Assembly: GCF_031020795.1 (NCBI RefSeq)
Contig: NZ_JAVHJP010000002.1
Coordinates: 620,001-684,000 of the forward strand
DNA from: Hydrogenophaga pseudoflava
GTDB taxonomy: Bacteria; Pseudomonadota; Gammaproteobacteria; Burkholderiales; Burkholderiaceae_C
Reading direction: 5' to 3'
DNA: 64,000 nucleotides
Position 1 is the first letter of the stretch, and each line of letters begins with the position of its first letter. Both the position numbers and the translations under genes were made by a program. Shown piece by piece: positions 22,142 to 31,733 of this stretch. The notes below the pieces were generated by a model. The model made no database searches and was not told the origin of the DNA. It was given only the letters and a program-made list of their open reading frames with translations.

Positions 22142-22921
22142 TCAACGGTAGCCGGGGCGGCGCTTTTCGAGAAAGGCCGCAATGCCTTCACCGCCGTTGG
22201 AATGGTGGAGGTTGCGAACGAAGTGGTCGCGTTCGGCGGCGAGCTGGGTGTGCAGCGGGGCGGTCTGGGCCTCGTTCACCAGTTCCTTGAGGCTGGCCAT
22301 GGCGTTGGGCGCACGCGCGTTGAGCTTCTCTGCCAGCGCCAGTGCGCTGTTCATGGCCTCGCCGTTGGCGCAGACCTGGTTGACCACACCCAGGGCCTGC
22401 AGACGCGCTGCGTCGACGCGGTCCCCGCACAGCAGGAGCTGCATCGCCGTGGCGCGGGGCAGGGCGCGCGCCAGGCTCCAGGTGGCGCCGCCATCGCAGG
22501 ACAGGCCCACATTGCTATAGGCCATCACAAAGACACTGTCCTGCGCGGCGACCAGCAGATCGCAGGCGAGTGCGAGCGAGAAGCCCGCGCCGGCGCAGGC
22601 CCCTTCCACCGCAGCGATCACCGGCTTGGGAAACGCGCGGATGGTTTCGATCCAGTTGTGCAGGCTCTCGATGCTCTGGGCCTGCACCTCGGGCGCCTGC
22701 TGGCGGTTGGACAGCAGGCGTTGCAGGTTGCCGCCGGCGCAAAAGTGGCTGCCCTCGCCGGTGATGACCACCGAACGCACCTCGGGGTTTGATTCGGCGA
22801 CGTTCAGCGCTTCGACCCCGGCGGCATAGATCTCCGGGCCCAGGGCGTTGCGGTGCTCGGGGTTGCTGATGGTCAGCACCATGGTCTGGCCATGGCTGTG
22901 GCTCTTGAGGCTGGCGCTCAT
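22142..22921 (-). CDS. Enoyl-CoA hydratase/isomerase family protein
   Basis: This 259-residue crotonase-fold protein starts MSASLKSHSHGQ. It carries NPEHRNALG (CoA/oxyanion region), GEGSHFCAGGNLQRL (oxyanion hole) and AVEGACAGAGFSLALACDL. The second catalytic region (SNVGLSCDGGATW) has Asp where classical hydratases have Glu, so another crotonase reaction is possible. It starts 2 bases after the 3-hydroxyacyl-CoA dehydrogenase stop, so the pair is co-translated. Together they would carry out hydration and oxidation of an enoyl-CoA. Confidence 0.88.
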   Translation of the reverse strand: MSASLKSHSHGQTMVLTISNPEHRNALGPEIYAAGVEALNVAESNPEVRSVVITGEGSHFCAGGNLQRLLSNRQQAPEVQAQSIESLHNWIETIRAFPKPVIAAVEGACAGAGFSLALACDLLVAAQDSVFVMAYSNVGLSCDGGATWSLARALPRATAMQLLLCGDRVDAARLQALGVVNQVCANGEAMNSALALAEKLNARAPNAMASLKELVNEAQTAPLHTQLAAERDHFVRNLHHSNGGEGIAAFLEKRRPGYR

Positions 22922-22923
22922 CG

Positions 22924-24444
22924 TCAGGCCTCTTCGTGCATCAGGCTCAGGCCCAGGGCGCCGCGGCGACGCAGCCAGGGCGAGGGGCGGTAGCGCGGAT
23001 CGGCGTAGACCGTGCCCATGTTGAAGAGGATTTCCAGCACATTGGTCGGACCGACCTTGTCGCCCATGGCCAGCGGCCCCATGGGATAGCCCAGGCCCAG
23101 CGTCACCGCCACCTCCAGGTCCTTGGGCGTGCAGATGCCCTGCTGGCACATGTCGGCGGCGATGTTGACGATGGTCGCCACCACTCGCTGCGTCACGAAG
23201 CCGCCGCTGTCTTTCACCACGCTCACCGCCTTGCCATCCTTGGCAAACAGAGCGTGGGCGGCGTCGCGCATGTCGGGGCGGGTGGCCGGGTTGGTGGCCA
23301 GCACGCGGCGCCTGGTGGCGGCGTCCTCCAGCATCATGTCGATGCCCACGGTGCGGGTGGGGTCCAGCCGTTCCACCGCAGCGAGGGTGGTCACATCCAG
23401 CCCGAGCGGCGCCACCAGAATGAGCGCGTTGGCCGAGGGGGTCTGGGCCGTTTCGATGCTCGCGCCCAGGTTTTTGAGCAGCTGGTAGACCTCAGCCCGA
23501 CGCGCGGCCTTGGGTGAGACCCAGACCGGCGGCAGCGTGCCGACGGCGGGAACGGGCGGCTCCGCAGGAACCTGCGCGATGCCATCCTTGTATGCATAGA
23601 AACCGTCGCCGACCTTCTTGCCGACCACACCACCGGCCAGTCGCTGCGCCGTGATCACACTGGGGCGGTAGCGTGGCTCGTCGTAGTACTGGCGGTAGAT
23701 CGATTCCATGACCGGATGCGAGACATCCAGGGCGGTCAGGTCCATCAGCTCGAAGGGACCGAGCCGGAAGCCCATCTGGTCCTTGAGGATGCGGTCGATG
23801 GTCGCGAAATCGGCCACCCGCTCCCCGGCGACACGCAAGGCTTCGGTGCCATAGCCCCGTCCTGCGTGATTGACGATAAAGCCGGGGGTGTCCTGAGCCG
23901 ATACGGGGGTATGCCCGAATTCGCGGGCAAAGGCGGTCAACCGCTCGCACACCACCGGATCGGTCTTGAGGCCGGCAATGACTTCGACCACGCGCATCAG
24001 CGGAACCGGATTGAAGAAATGAAACCCGGCGAGCTGACGGGGGCGTTGGAGCGCCGCACCGATGGCGGTCACGGAAAGCGACGAGGTGTTGGTCGCCAGC
24101 ACCGATGGTTCGGAAACGATGGACTCCAGTTCGGAAAACAGCTTCTGTTTGACATCCAGCCGCTCCACAACGGCTTCGACGACCAGGTCGCACGGTGCCA
24201 GTGAGGCGAGGGCATCCGCGCAGCGGACCCGATCCAGCAGGGCAGAGCGCTGGGCGGCATCGAGCTTGTCCTTGTCCACCAGCTTCTGCCAGGTGTCTGC
24301 CAGCGCCTGCCGCGCGGTCTCGGCCGCATGGGGCTGCAGATCGAACAGGATCACGGCACTTCCGGCCTGGGCCGCCATTTGGGCGATGCCGCGGCCCATG
24401 GCGCCGGCACCCACGATGCCGACGGTCTGAAAAGTTGGGGTCAT
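22924..24444 (-). CDS. 3-hydroxyacyl-CoA dehydrogenase, PaaH-type
   Basis: This 506-residue NAD-dependent 3-hydroxyacyl-CoA dehydrogenase resembles PaaH/PaaC (3-hydroxyadipyl-CoA dehydrogenase). An N-terminal Rossmann fold (VGIVGAGAMGRGIAQMAA) is followed by the catalytic-His segment FHFFNPVPLMRVVEV. Two C-terminal helical domains follow, of which the second is a partial repeat (GLGYPMGPLAMGDKVG). It lies head to head with the fimV-like gene and just upstream of an enoyl-CoA hydratase. No other phenylacetate (paa) genes are near, so a general fatty-acid or hydroxy-acid role is equally possible. Confidence 0.88.
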   Translation of the reverse strand: MTPTFQTVGIVGAGAMGRGIAQMAAQAGSAVILFDLQPHAAETARQALADTWQKLVDKDKLDAAQRSALLDRVRCADALASLAPCDLVVEAVVERLDVKQKLFSELESIVSEPSVLATNTSSLSVTAIGAALQRPRQLAGFHFFNPVPLMRVVEVIAGLKTDPVVCERLTAFAREFGHTPVSAQDTPGFIVNHAGRGYGTEALRVAGERVADFATIDRILKDQMGFRLGPFELMDLTALDVSHPVMESIYRQYYDEPRYRPSVITAQRLAGGVVGKKVGDGFYAYKDGIAQVPAEPPVPAVGTLPPVWVSPKAARRAEVYQLLKNLGASIETAQTPSANALILVAPLGLDVTTLAAVERLDPTRTVGIDMMLEDAATRRRVLATNPATRPDMRDAAHALFAKDGKAVSVVKDSGGFVTQRVVATIVNIAADMCQQGICTPKDLEVAVTLGLGYPMGPLAMGDKVGPTNVLEILFNMGTVYADPRYRPSPWLRRRGALGLSLMHEEA

Positions 24445-24519
24445 ATGAAAGTATTATTTGAGAGGGGAGGGCAACGACCTATGACAAAATGTTGCCACGA
24501 AGAACGGAAGGGCTGTGAC

Positions 24520-26559
24520 GTGCGCCAGATCTTGGTTGGCTCTATTTTGCTATCAACGGCGTTGGGCGGTTCGGCGGCCACTTTGGGGCGACACAGCGGT
24601 GCTGTTGTCATCGGCAGACCACTGGATATCAGGGTGCAGGCGGTCGCTGCTCCTGGGGAAGATGTGTCCGCACTGTGCCTGCAGGCGGATGTGTTCTTCG
24701 GCGACTATCAGCTCGGGCCTGCGTCCATCCGCACCACAACACAGCACAACGCGCCCGATGCCGAGGCTTCTGTGCGCATTCAGACCACCGTGCCGGTGAA
24801 CGAGCCTGTCGTTTCGGTGATTTTGAAAGCCGGATGCGCATCGCCGTTCTCCCGTCGGTACGTGCTGCTGGCGGATTTGCTGTCCGAACCCGCGACCGTT
24901 TCACAACCTTCGCCTGCGCCCTCAGGTCAGCAGGAGGCGCAGAGGCCGTTGCCAAGCCCTGCGGCGGGCGCAACCGGAAACGCCAGGGTTGCACCAGGAA
25001 CAGCCGCCGTGGGTGGTGAGCCTCCGGCCGCCACGACGCGCAATGGGCCTCCCGCAGCGGTTGCCTCCAGGCCCAAGCCTGCGAGTGTGGTGCGCAAGCC
25101 CGAACCGCCAAGGGAGGCCGCCCCGCGCCTCCAGCTGGACCCGGTGGATGTGAGCCTTGCGATCGAGCGCGATCCGGTTCTCCGGCTGTCTCTGTCCTTG
25201 CTCAGCGAGCCGGCTTCGAACCCGCAGGAGCGCGCCGCCGCTGCCCAGCTCTGGAAGGCGCTGAACGCCTCACCGGAGGAGATCCTTCGAGATGCCCAGA
25301 AGCTCGCAGTGCTTGAGGCCGAATCCAAGGGCCTGCGCGAGCAGGAGGCGCGCCACAAGGCCGCCATGCAGGACCTGGAGGCCCGGCTTGAGCAGTCGCG
25401 TGTCATGTCGTGGGCTGCGTATGCACTGGGGGCATTGCTGCTTCTCGCCCTTGCCGCGTTGGCTTGGCTCTGGCGACGCAAGGCCTTCACGGGTGCTCCC
25501 GGCTCCACACAGAAGAACTGGTGGGCGTCCGGTGCAGCGAAGATGGCGAAAGCGCCTGCAGAGAAGCCGGCAGGAAAAGCGCCGGCCAAAGGGGTGGACC
25601 TGGACCTCGACCTGGACGCCGACTCCGGTATGGACGAGCTGGCACCTGCGCGGAGGGGTGCCGGTGACAGCGGGGCGATGCCCCTGTCTTCGTCCGAGCG
25701 CCGCGACTTCCGCCCCAGTCACATGGGGGTGTCACGCTCCGTCGCCACCGAAGAACTTTTCGACGTCCAGCAGCAGTCGGACTTCTTTGTCTCGCTGGGC
25801 GAGTTCGACCAGGCGATCGGTGTCCTCAAGACGCATCTGCACGAGAGCCAGGAGCCGAGTGCCCTTGCCTATCTCGATCTCTTCAAGCTCTACCACCGCA
25901 CAGGGCGGCGCGACGAGTATGAGAAGTTGCGCGACGAATTCAACCACCAGTTCAATGCGAGCGCACCGCCTTTTGACCAGTACAGCGATTCCAGTCGCGG
26001 GCTGGAGGCCTATGAAACCGCATTCGGGCGCATCCAGGCCCTGTGGCCGCAGCCCAAGGTGCTCGACGTCATTGAGAAATCCATTTTCAGGGACTCGACC
26101 GATCCAGAGTCGGAGGTTTTCGACCTCGAAGCCTATCGAGAGCTCCTGCTTCTGCACGCCATTGCGAAAGATGTGATCCAGCGCGATTCGAACACGCCAT
26201 CGTCGGATTTCCAGCACACGGCCATCCGTCCGCTGAAGGCTGCCGACCCAAAGGTGGTTGGGGCCTCGGCCGCCGCCTCCGGGCGACTCACCGAACCGCT
26301 GGACAGCATCCCGCACGCCTCCCCCCGTCTGGGTCTGGACATCGACTTGGATGCTCTGCACGACGCGTCGGCATTCGAAGCCTCTCTGCCCGACGTGGCG
26401 GTGCCGGTGGAGCCCACCGCCAAGCCCGCTCCTCCTCCAGTGGCGGCTGTTACCACCGAGACGGTGGACATGGGCAACCTCATCGACTTTGAGGTCCTGG
26501 ATTTCATGCCCCCCGAAGAGGTGGGCGATGACGAAGGCAAGAGCCCGCGCTCCCAGTGA
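24520..26559 (+). CDS. fimV: FimV/HubP-like polar/pilus assembly protein
   Basis: This roughly 679-residue protein has the FimV layout: signal peptide (residues 1-18, MRQILVGSILLSTALGG), a periplasmic FimV N-terminal domain (about 20-115), a Pro/Ala-rich linker, a predicted coiled coil (about 254-294) and one membrane span (about 298-318). A cytoplasmic, acidic tail ends in a TPR-like FimV C-terminal region (from about 410: EELFDVQQQSDFFVSLGEFDQA). FimV proteins organise the cell pole and type IV pili/type II secretion. I prefer GTG 24520 (GGAAGG upstream, clean signal peptide). ATG 24481 would add a Cys-rich 13-residue start. I see no LysM motif, and the protein is shorter than Pseudomonas FimV. 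Confidence 0.75.
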   Translation: MRQILVGSILLSTALGGSAATLGRHSGAVVIGRPLDIRVQAVAAPGEDVSALCLQADVFFGDYQLGPASIRTTTQHNAPDAEASVRIQTTVPVNEPVVSVILKAGCASPFSRRYVLLADLLSEPATVSQPSPAPSGQQEAQRPLPSPAAGATGNARVAPGTAAVGGEPPAATTRNGPPAAVASRPKPASVVRKPEPPREAAPRLQLDPVDVSLAIERDPVLRLSLSLLSEPASNPQERAAAAQLWKALNASPEEILRDAQKLAVLEAESKGLREQEARHKAAMQDLEARLEQSRVMSWAAYALGALLLLALAALAWLWRRKAFTGAPGSTQKNWWASGAAKMAKAPAEKPAGKAPAKGVDLDLDLDADSGMDELAPARRGAGDSGAMPLSSSERRDFRPSHMGVSRSVATEELFDVQQQSDFFVSLGEFDQAIGVLKTHLHESQEPSALAYLDLFKLYHRTGRRDEYEKLRDEFNHQFNASAPPFDQYSDSSRGLEAYETAFGRIQALWPQPKVLDVIEKSIFRDSTDPESEVFDLEAYRELLLLHAIAKDVIQRDSNTPSSDFQHTAIRPLKAADPKVVGASAAASGRLTEPLDSIPHASPRLGLDIDLDALHDASAFEASLPDVAVPVEPTAKPAPPPVAAVTTETVDMGNLIDFEVLDFMPPEEVGDDEGKSPRSQ

Positions 26560-26578
26560 GTGCTGTCAGTCTCCCGAA

Positions 26579-26613
26579 CAAAAGAGGCCAGAGCGTATCT
26601 GGCCTCTTTTGTT
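26579..26613. terminator. Bidirectional terminator between fimV-like gene and 2-hydroxyacid dehydrogenase
   Basis: A perfect 12-base stem, AAAGAGGCCAGA (26581-26592)/TCTGGCCTCTTT (26598-26609), has loop GCGTA and is followed by TTGTTTT. The two flanking genes converge on it. Confidence 0.9.
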
Positions 26614-26634
26614 TTGGGGGGCCGTGATTGCCTG

Positions 26635-27642
26635 TCAGCGCCGCACCTGCAAGGCGCCTGGGTTCACGATGTTGGTGGGCGTGCCCTTGATGAAATTGAC
26701 CACGTTGTCAAAAGCCGCTGAAAAAAGGGTCTCGTAGTTGCTGAGTTCGACGTAGCCGATGTGAGGGGTGCAGATGCAGTTTTCGAGCCTCAGCAGCGCA
26801 TGACCCTGAAGAATCGGCTCGGATTCGAACACATCGATGGCCGCCATGCCGGGGCGCCCCCGGTTCAAGGCGGTCAAGAGCGCCTCGGCCTCGATCAGTT
26901 CGGCCCTCGACGTGTTGACCAGCAGGGCGGTCGGCTTCATGCGCGACAGATCATCCAGCGTGACGCAGCCGGCACTTCGGTCGCTGAGACGAAGGTGGAG
27001 GCTGAGCACATCCGAGCGCTCGAAAAGTTCCTCGCGGCTGGCTGCGACCTCGAAGCCGTCGGAGGCCGCCTGCTGGCGGGATTCTTCGCCGCCCCAGACC
27101 AGCACCTGCATGCCGAAGGCTCTGCCGTAGGCAGCCACCAGCTTGCCAATGCGGCCGTAACTCCACAAGCCGAGCGTCTTGCCGTAGAGGACCATCCCCA
27201 GACCGAAGTTGGCCGGCATCGAGGATGACTTCAGTCCGGACTGCTGCCAGGCGCCGTGTTTGAGGCTGGCCACATACTGCGGAATGCGTCGCATCGACGC
27301 CATGACCAGCGCCCATGTGAGCTCGGCGGTGGAAACCGGAGAGCTTTGGCCCTCGGCCACGGCAATGCCCCGTTCGGTGCAGGCACTGACGTCGATGTGG
27401 CTTCCAATGCGGCCGGTCTGCGCAATGAGCTTCAGGCGGGGTAGCTTCTCGACCAGCTGGCGCGACACATGTGTTCGCTCCCGGATCAGAACCACGATGT
27501 CGGCATCCCGCAAGCGAATGGACAGTTGCCCCACGCCCTTGACCGTGTTGGTGAAGACTTTGGCGGGATAGGGGTCCAGGCGTGCCGCGCAATCCAGCTT
27601 TCGGACGGCGTCCTGATAGTCGTCCAATATCACGATGTTCAT
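26635..27642 (-). CDS. D-2-hydroxyacid dehydrogenase family protein
   Basis: This 335-residue protein of the D-isomer-specific 2-hydroxyacid dehydrogenase family interconverts 2-oxo and D-2-hydroxy acids with NAD(P). Visible features are the nucleotide-binding loop GLWSYGRIGKLVAAYGRAFG, the substrate/catalytic Arg segment NTSRAELIE, the Glu segment IDVFESEP and the catalytic His in CTPHIGYVE. The N-terminus is MNIVILDDYQDAVR. The exact substrate is not evident. It stands alone, converging on the fimV-like gene and separated by 48 bases from a small conserved hypothetical. Confidence 0.88.
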   Translation of the reverse strand: MNIVILDDYQDAVRKLDCAARLDPYPAKVFTNTVKGVGQLSIRLRDADIVVLIRERTHVSRQLVEKLPRLKLIAQTGRIGSHIDVSACTERGIAVAEGQSSPVSTAELTWALVMASMRRIPQYVASLKHGAWQQSGLKSSSMPANFGLGMVLYGKTLGLWSYGRIGKLVAAYGRAFGMQVLVWGGEESRQQAASDGFEVAASREELFERSDVLSLHLRLSDRSAGCVTLDDLSRMKPTALLVNTSRAELIEAEALLTALNRGRPGMAAIDVFESEPILQGHALLRLENCICTPHIGYVELSNYETLFSAAFDNVVNFIKGTPTNIVNPGALQVRR

Positions 27643-27690
27643 GGGGCATTATTGTGCCGCCATGAACATGATGATCAGTTGCCGACGCCT

Positions 27691-28032
27691 TCAGGCGGGT
27701 CGTTCGAGGGCGGCCAGTCGGTCCAACTCCGCGCAGACATCGGCCATGCGACCGGAAATCACCAGGCAAGCACTCCGGTCCGCTGGGCTGGAGTGCTTCA
27801 GAAAAATGCGCGAGGACGGCCCAAGCCGCGACACCATTGTAGCGGAAGCGTTGGATGAGGCTGCCGGCGCCTGTTTCGGCGGCTTGCTGGCCAGCCAGCC
27901 GGCCCTGACAAACCGCTGCATCAGCGTGGGCAGCGGCTTGCGTGACTTGTTGGGGCACGGTGGCGAAGGCAGCCAGCTGTCGATCAGTTGCAGCGGCGCG
28001 CGCCAGGTTTTGGAGGTGATGCGGATTCCCAT
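27691..28032 (-). CDS. Small conserved hypothetical protein downstream of lexA
   Basis: I do not recognise a functional family for this 113-residue basic protein. The start is ATG 28032 behind GGAG (7-base spacer). The N-terminus is MGIRITSKTWRAPLQLIDSWL. The middle is Pro/Ser/Ala-rich, and the end reads FLKHSSPADRSACLVISGRMADVCAELDRLA, a tail I have the impression of seeing in other Comamonadaceae small proteins. It has no signal peptide, membrane span or known catalytic motif. It reads in the same direction as lexA, 133 bases downstream, and the gap holds a long stem-loop. It may share the SOS transcript. Confidence 0.6.
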   Translation of the reverse strand: MGIRITSKTWRAPLQLIDSWLPSPPCPNKSRKPLPTLMQRFVRAGWLASKPPKQAPAASSNASATMVSRLGPSSRIFLKHSSPADRSACLVISGRMADVCAELDRLAALERPA

Positions 28033-28082
28033 GTGAAACTCCGAAAAGGGGTTGGACACAGGCAGGATTGGTTCGCAACAAC

Positions 28083-28149
28083 CGCTCTCGCAGGGTTTGC
28101 CGAGGGACGACACACCGTCCTGGCAAAACGCCCGCCACCTGCGAGAGCG
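28083..28149 (-). other. Long stem-loop between lexA and the downstream small gene
   Basis: The outer arms CGCTCTCGCAGG (28083-28094) and CCTGCGAGAGCG (28138-28149) pair perfectly over 12 bases. Inside them TTTGCC (28096-28101) pairs with GGCAAA (28122-28127), and AGGGAC/GTCCT closes an apical loop. A 10-base bulge lies on one side only. It begins 17 bases after the lexA stop. No T tract follows, so it is not a classic intrinsic terminator. Confidence 0.6.
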
Positions 28150-28165
28150 ACACCGACCCAGCGGA

Positions 28166-28846
28166 TCAGATCTGAAAGCTGTTGCGAATCAGGCCCACGG
28201 CCAAGCCTTCGATCTCGAAAGGTTCCCCGGGCTGAACCACGATGGTTTTGTAGTCGGGGTTCTCTGCGTGCAGTTCGATTTGATGGTCGCGGCGCATGAA
28301 GCGCTTGACGGTCACGTCGTCACCGAGTCTGGCCACGACGATCTGACCGTTCTTCGCATCCTTGCCAGACTGCACCGCCAGCAGGTCGCCGTCCAGGATG
28401 CCGACATCACGCATGGACATGCCCCGCACACGCAGCAGATAGTCGGGGGTGCGCTGAAAGAGGCTGCGCTCGACGTGGTAGGTCCGGTCCACGTGTTCCT
28501 GCGCGAGGATCGGGGAACCCGCCGCCACCCGGCCGATCAGGGGCAGCATGAGCTGGGAGAGGCCGGGCAGCGGCAGTGTAAGCTGGTGGGCCCGCTGATC
28601 GTTGATGGCCTGCAGGTCCCGGTTGCGGAGCCGGATCCCGCGGGATGTGCCGCTGACGAGTTCGATCATGCCTTTGCGTGCGAGTGCCTGCAGGTGCTCT
28701 TCGGCTGCGTTGGCCGACTTGAAGCCGAGTTCGGTTGCGATTTCGGCCCGGGTGGGTGGGGCGCCGGTGCGCGAGATGGCGTTCTGGATCAACTCCAGGA
28801 TCTGCTGCTGGCGGGCCGTGAGCTTGGGCGGAAACGACTCGATCAT
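28166..28846 (-). CDS. lexA: LexA repressor
   Basis: LexA represses SOS genes and self-cleaves when RecA filaments form. The 226-residue protein has a winged helix (residues 1-70: [39 protein letters not shown]), the cleavage site Ala-Gly in GRVAAGSP, the catalytic Ser in RVRGMSMRD and the catalytic Lys in [11 protein letters not shown]. The start MIESFPPKL lies behind GAGG. Two SOS boxes 38-72 bases upstream show autoregulation, as in E. coli. It is longer than E. coli LexA (202 residues), mainly in the linker/insert before the cleavage site, as in other betaproteobacteria. Confidence 0.97.
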   Translation of the reverse strand: MIESFPPKLTARQQQILELIQNAISRTGAPPTRAEIATELGFKSANAAEEHLQALARKGMIELVSGTSRGIRLRNRDLQAINDQRAHQLTLPLPGLSQLMLPLIGRVAAGSPILAQEHVDRTYHVERSLFQRTPDYLLRVRGMSMRDVGILDGDLLAVQSGKDAKNGQIVVARLGDDVTVKRFMRRDHQIELHAENPDYKTIVVQPGEPFEIEGLAVGLIRNSFQI

Positions 28847-28883
28847 GTCAACCTCGTGGTTTGGCGGGGTAATGCTGGGTGGC

Positions 28884-28899
28884 TGTTTGCATATCCAGT
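28884..28899. promoter_or_regulatory. SOS box 2 (LexA site), one mismatch
   Basis: CTGTTTGCATATCCAG is CTGT-N8-CCAG, one base from the consensus CTGT-N8-ACAG. It lies 38 bases upstream of the lexA start and 19 bases (centre to centre) from the perfect box. This tandem layout is typical of lexA promoters. Confidence 0.8.
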
Positions 28900-28902
28900 A
28901 TC

Positions 28903-28918
28903 TGTATTTTTAAACAGT
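28903..28918. promoter_or_regulatory. SOS box 1 (LexA site), perfect consensus
   Basis: CTGTATTTTTAAACAG is a perfect CTGT-N8-ACAG LexA operator. It lies 57 bases upstream of lexA and ends 16 bases before the GTG start of the divergent asparaginase. LexA bound here could therefore affect both genes. Confidence 0.9.
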
Positions 28919-28934
28919 TTTGGAGACTTGGCAA

Positions 28935-29909
28935 GTGAACAATAGCAACAGACCTCTTCGCGTAATCCTGGGAACAGGGGGCACCATCGCCGGACGGGCT
29001 GCGCGGGCCGGCGACAACGTCGGCTATGTGGCGGGGCAGGTGCGGGTCGAGGATCTGCTGGCCGGTGTGCCCGCGCTTCAGGGCTGTCCTCTGGAGGTGG
29101 AACAGGTGTACCAGGTGGACAGCAAGGACATGCACTTCGGGCTTTGGAAGCGGTTGTTGCTGCGGATCTCCCACCACCTTGCCCGCGACGAAGTGGCCGG
29201 CGTCGTCGTCACCCACGGAACGGACACGCTGGAAGAAACCGCTTTTTTCATACAGTCAGTATTGCGGCCTTCCAAGCCTGTGGTGTTCACCTGCGCGATG
29301 CGCCCTGCCACTGCCCTGGTGCCCGACGGTCCTCAAAACCTGCTGGATGCTTTCACCGTGGCCGGCCATCCCGAGGTCTCAGGGTGTGTGGTGGTCTGCG
29401 CAGGGGAGATGCATGCCGCCGAACACGTGAGCAAAGTCCACAGCTACCGCGTGAACGCCTTCGACTCTGGTGACGCCGGCGCCCTGGCTTGCATCGAAGA
29501 AGGGGAGGTGCGGTGGTTCCATGGCCCCATCCAGCGTACGCTTCCATCGAATCCAGAGCACCTGTTGGCGCGGGTGCTCGAGGCAGATGCGCTGCCGAAC
29601 GTGCAAGTGGTGACCAGCCATGCCGACGCCGACGGTTCGGTTGTTCATGCACTGATGCGGGCCGGAGAGCTTGATCCTGTCTTGCGCCCGCGGGGTATCG
29701 TGGTGGCGGCCACGGGCAACGGTACGGTGCACCGGGCGCTCGAACAGGCCCTCTCTGATGCCATGGCCCAGGGGGTGCGCGTTGTGAGGTCCACCCGCTG
29801 TGCGCGGGGTCGGGTGATTCCGGATTTGGCCCAGTCCATGCCTGATTCTGCGGGCCTGTCCCCTGTGAAAGCGCGCCTGGCCATCGCGCTGTCGCTGCTG
29901 GCGTCCTGA
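28935..29909 (+). CDS. L-asparaginase (type II-like, cytosolic)
   Basis: This 324-residue asparaginase hydrolyses asparagine to aspartate and ammonia. Both threonine motifs are present: ILGTGGTIAGRA (first catalytic Thr) and VVVTHGTDTLEETAF (second Thr with Asp). The conserved Lys lies in SKVHSYRVNAF. The sequence is closer to the AnsB class, but there is no signal peptide, so it should be cytosolic. The start is GTG 28935, nine bases after GGAG; a TTG at 28920 would place the RBS inside the gene. The perfect SOS box ends 16 bases upstream, so LexA control is possible. Confidence 0.88.
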   Translation: MNNSNRPLRVILGTGGTIAGRAARAGDNVGYVAGQVRVEDLLAGVPALQGCPLEVEQVYQVDSKDMHFGLWKRLLLRISHHLARDEVAGVVVTHGTDTLEETAFFIQSVLRPSKPVVFTCAMRPATALVPDGPQNLLDAFTVAGHPEVSGCVVVCAGEMHAAEHVSKVHSYRVNAFDSGDAGALACIEEGEVRWFHGPIQRTLPSNPEHLLARVLEADALPNVQVVTSHADADGSVVHALMRAGELDPVLRPRGIVVAATGNGTVHRALEQALSDAMAQGVRVVRSTRCARGRVIPDLAQSMPDSAGLSPVKARLAIALSLLAS

Positions 29910-29921
29910 CCTCGTTGAGGC

Positions 29922-29950
29922 AAAAAAAACCCGGCAGGCCGCCGGGTTCG
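29922..29950 (-). terminator. Intrinsic terminator of adk
   Basis: AACCCGGC (29928-29935)/GCCGGGTT (29941-29948) forms an 8-base stem. It is followed on the minus strand by a run of T (29922-29929 read as A on the plus strand). It lies 22 bases after the adk stop and also just beyond the asparaginase stop. Confidence 0.85.
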
Positions 29951-29971
29951 GGGGGGCGGGTGCCGCCCGCG

Positions 29972-31532
<1,561 letters not shown>

Positions 31533-31536
<4 letters not shown>

Positions 31537-31733
31537 GCCGCAGGGGCCGGCGGCCGGGCGGCTTCTTCGTCGCTCAGAGTGCGTGCTTCATGCTCCAGCA
31601 GGATGGGAATGCCGTCGCGCACCGGATAGGCCAGGCGGGCACTGCGGGAGATCAGTTCCCGGGCCTCGCGGTCGTGGATCAGCGGGCCTTTGGTGACCGG
31701 GCAGACCAGCAGTTCAAGCAGTTTGGTGTCCAT
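31533..31733 (-). CDS. ycaR: Trm112/YcaR family small protein
   Basis: This 66-residue Trm112-like protein starts [18 protein letters not shown], the YcaR hallmark. It continues [23 protein letters not shown]. The zinc-binding Cys set of eukaryotic Trm112 is reduced to one Cys. The role in bacteria is not firmly known, and its constant place between lpxK and kdsB suggests a link to LPS synthesis. It overlaps the end of lpxK by 20 bases and the kdsB start by four. Confidence 0.85.
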
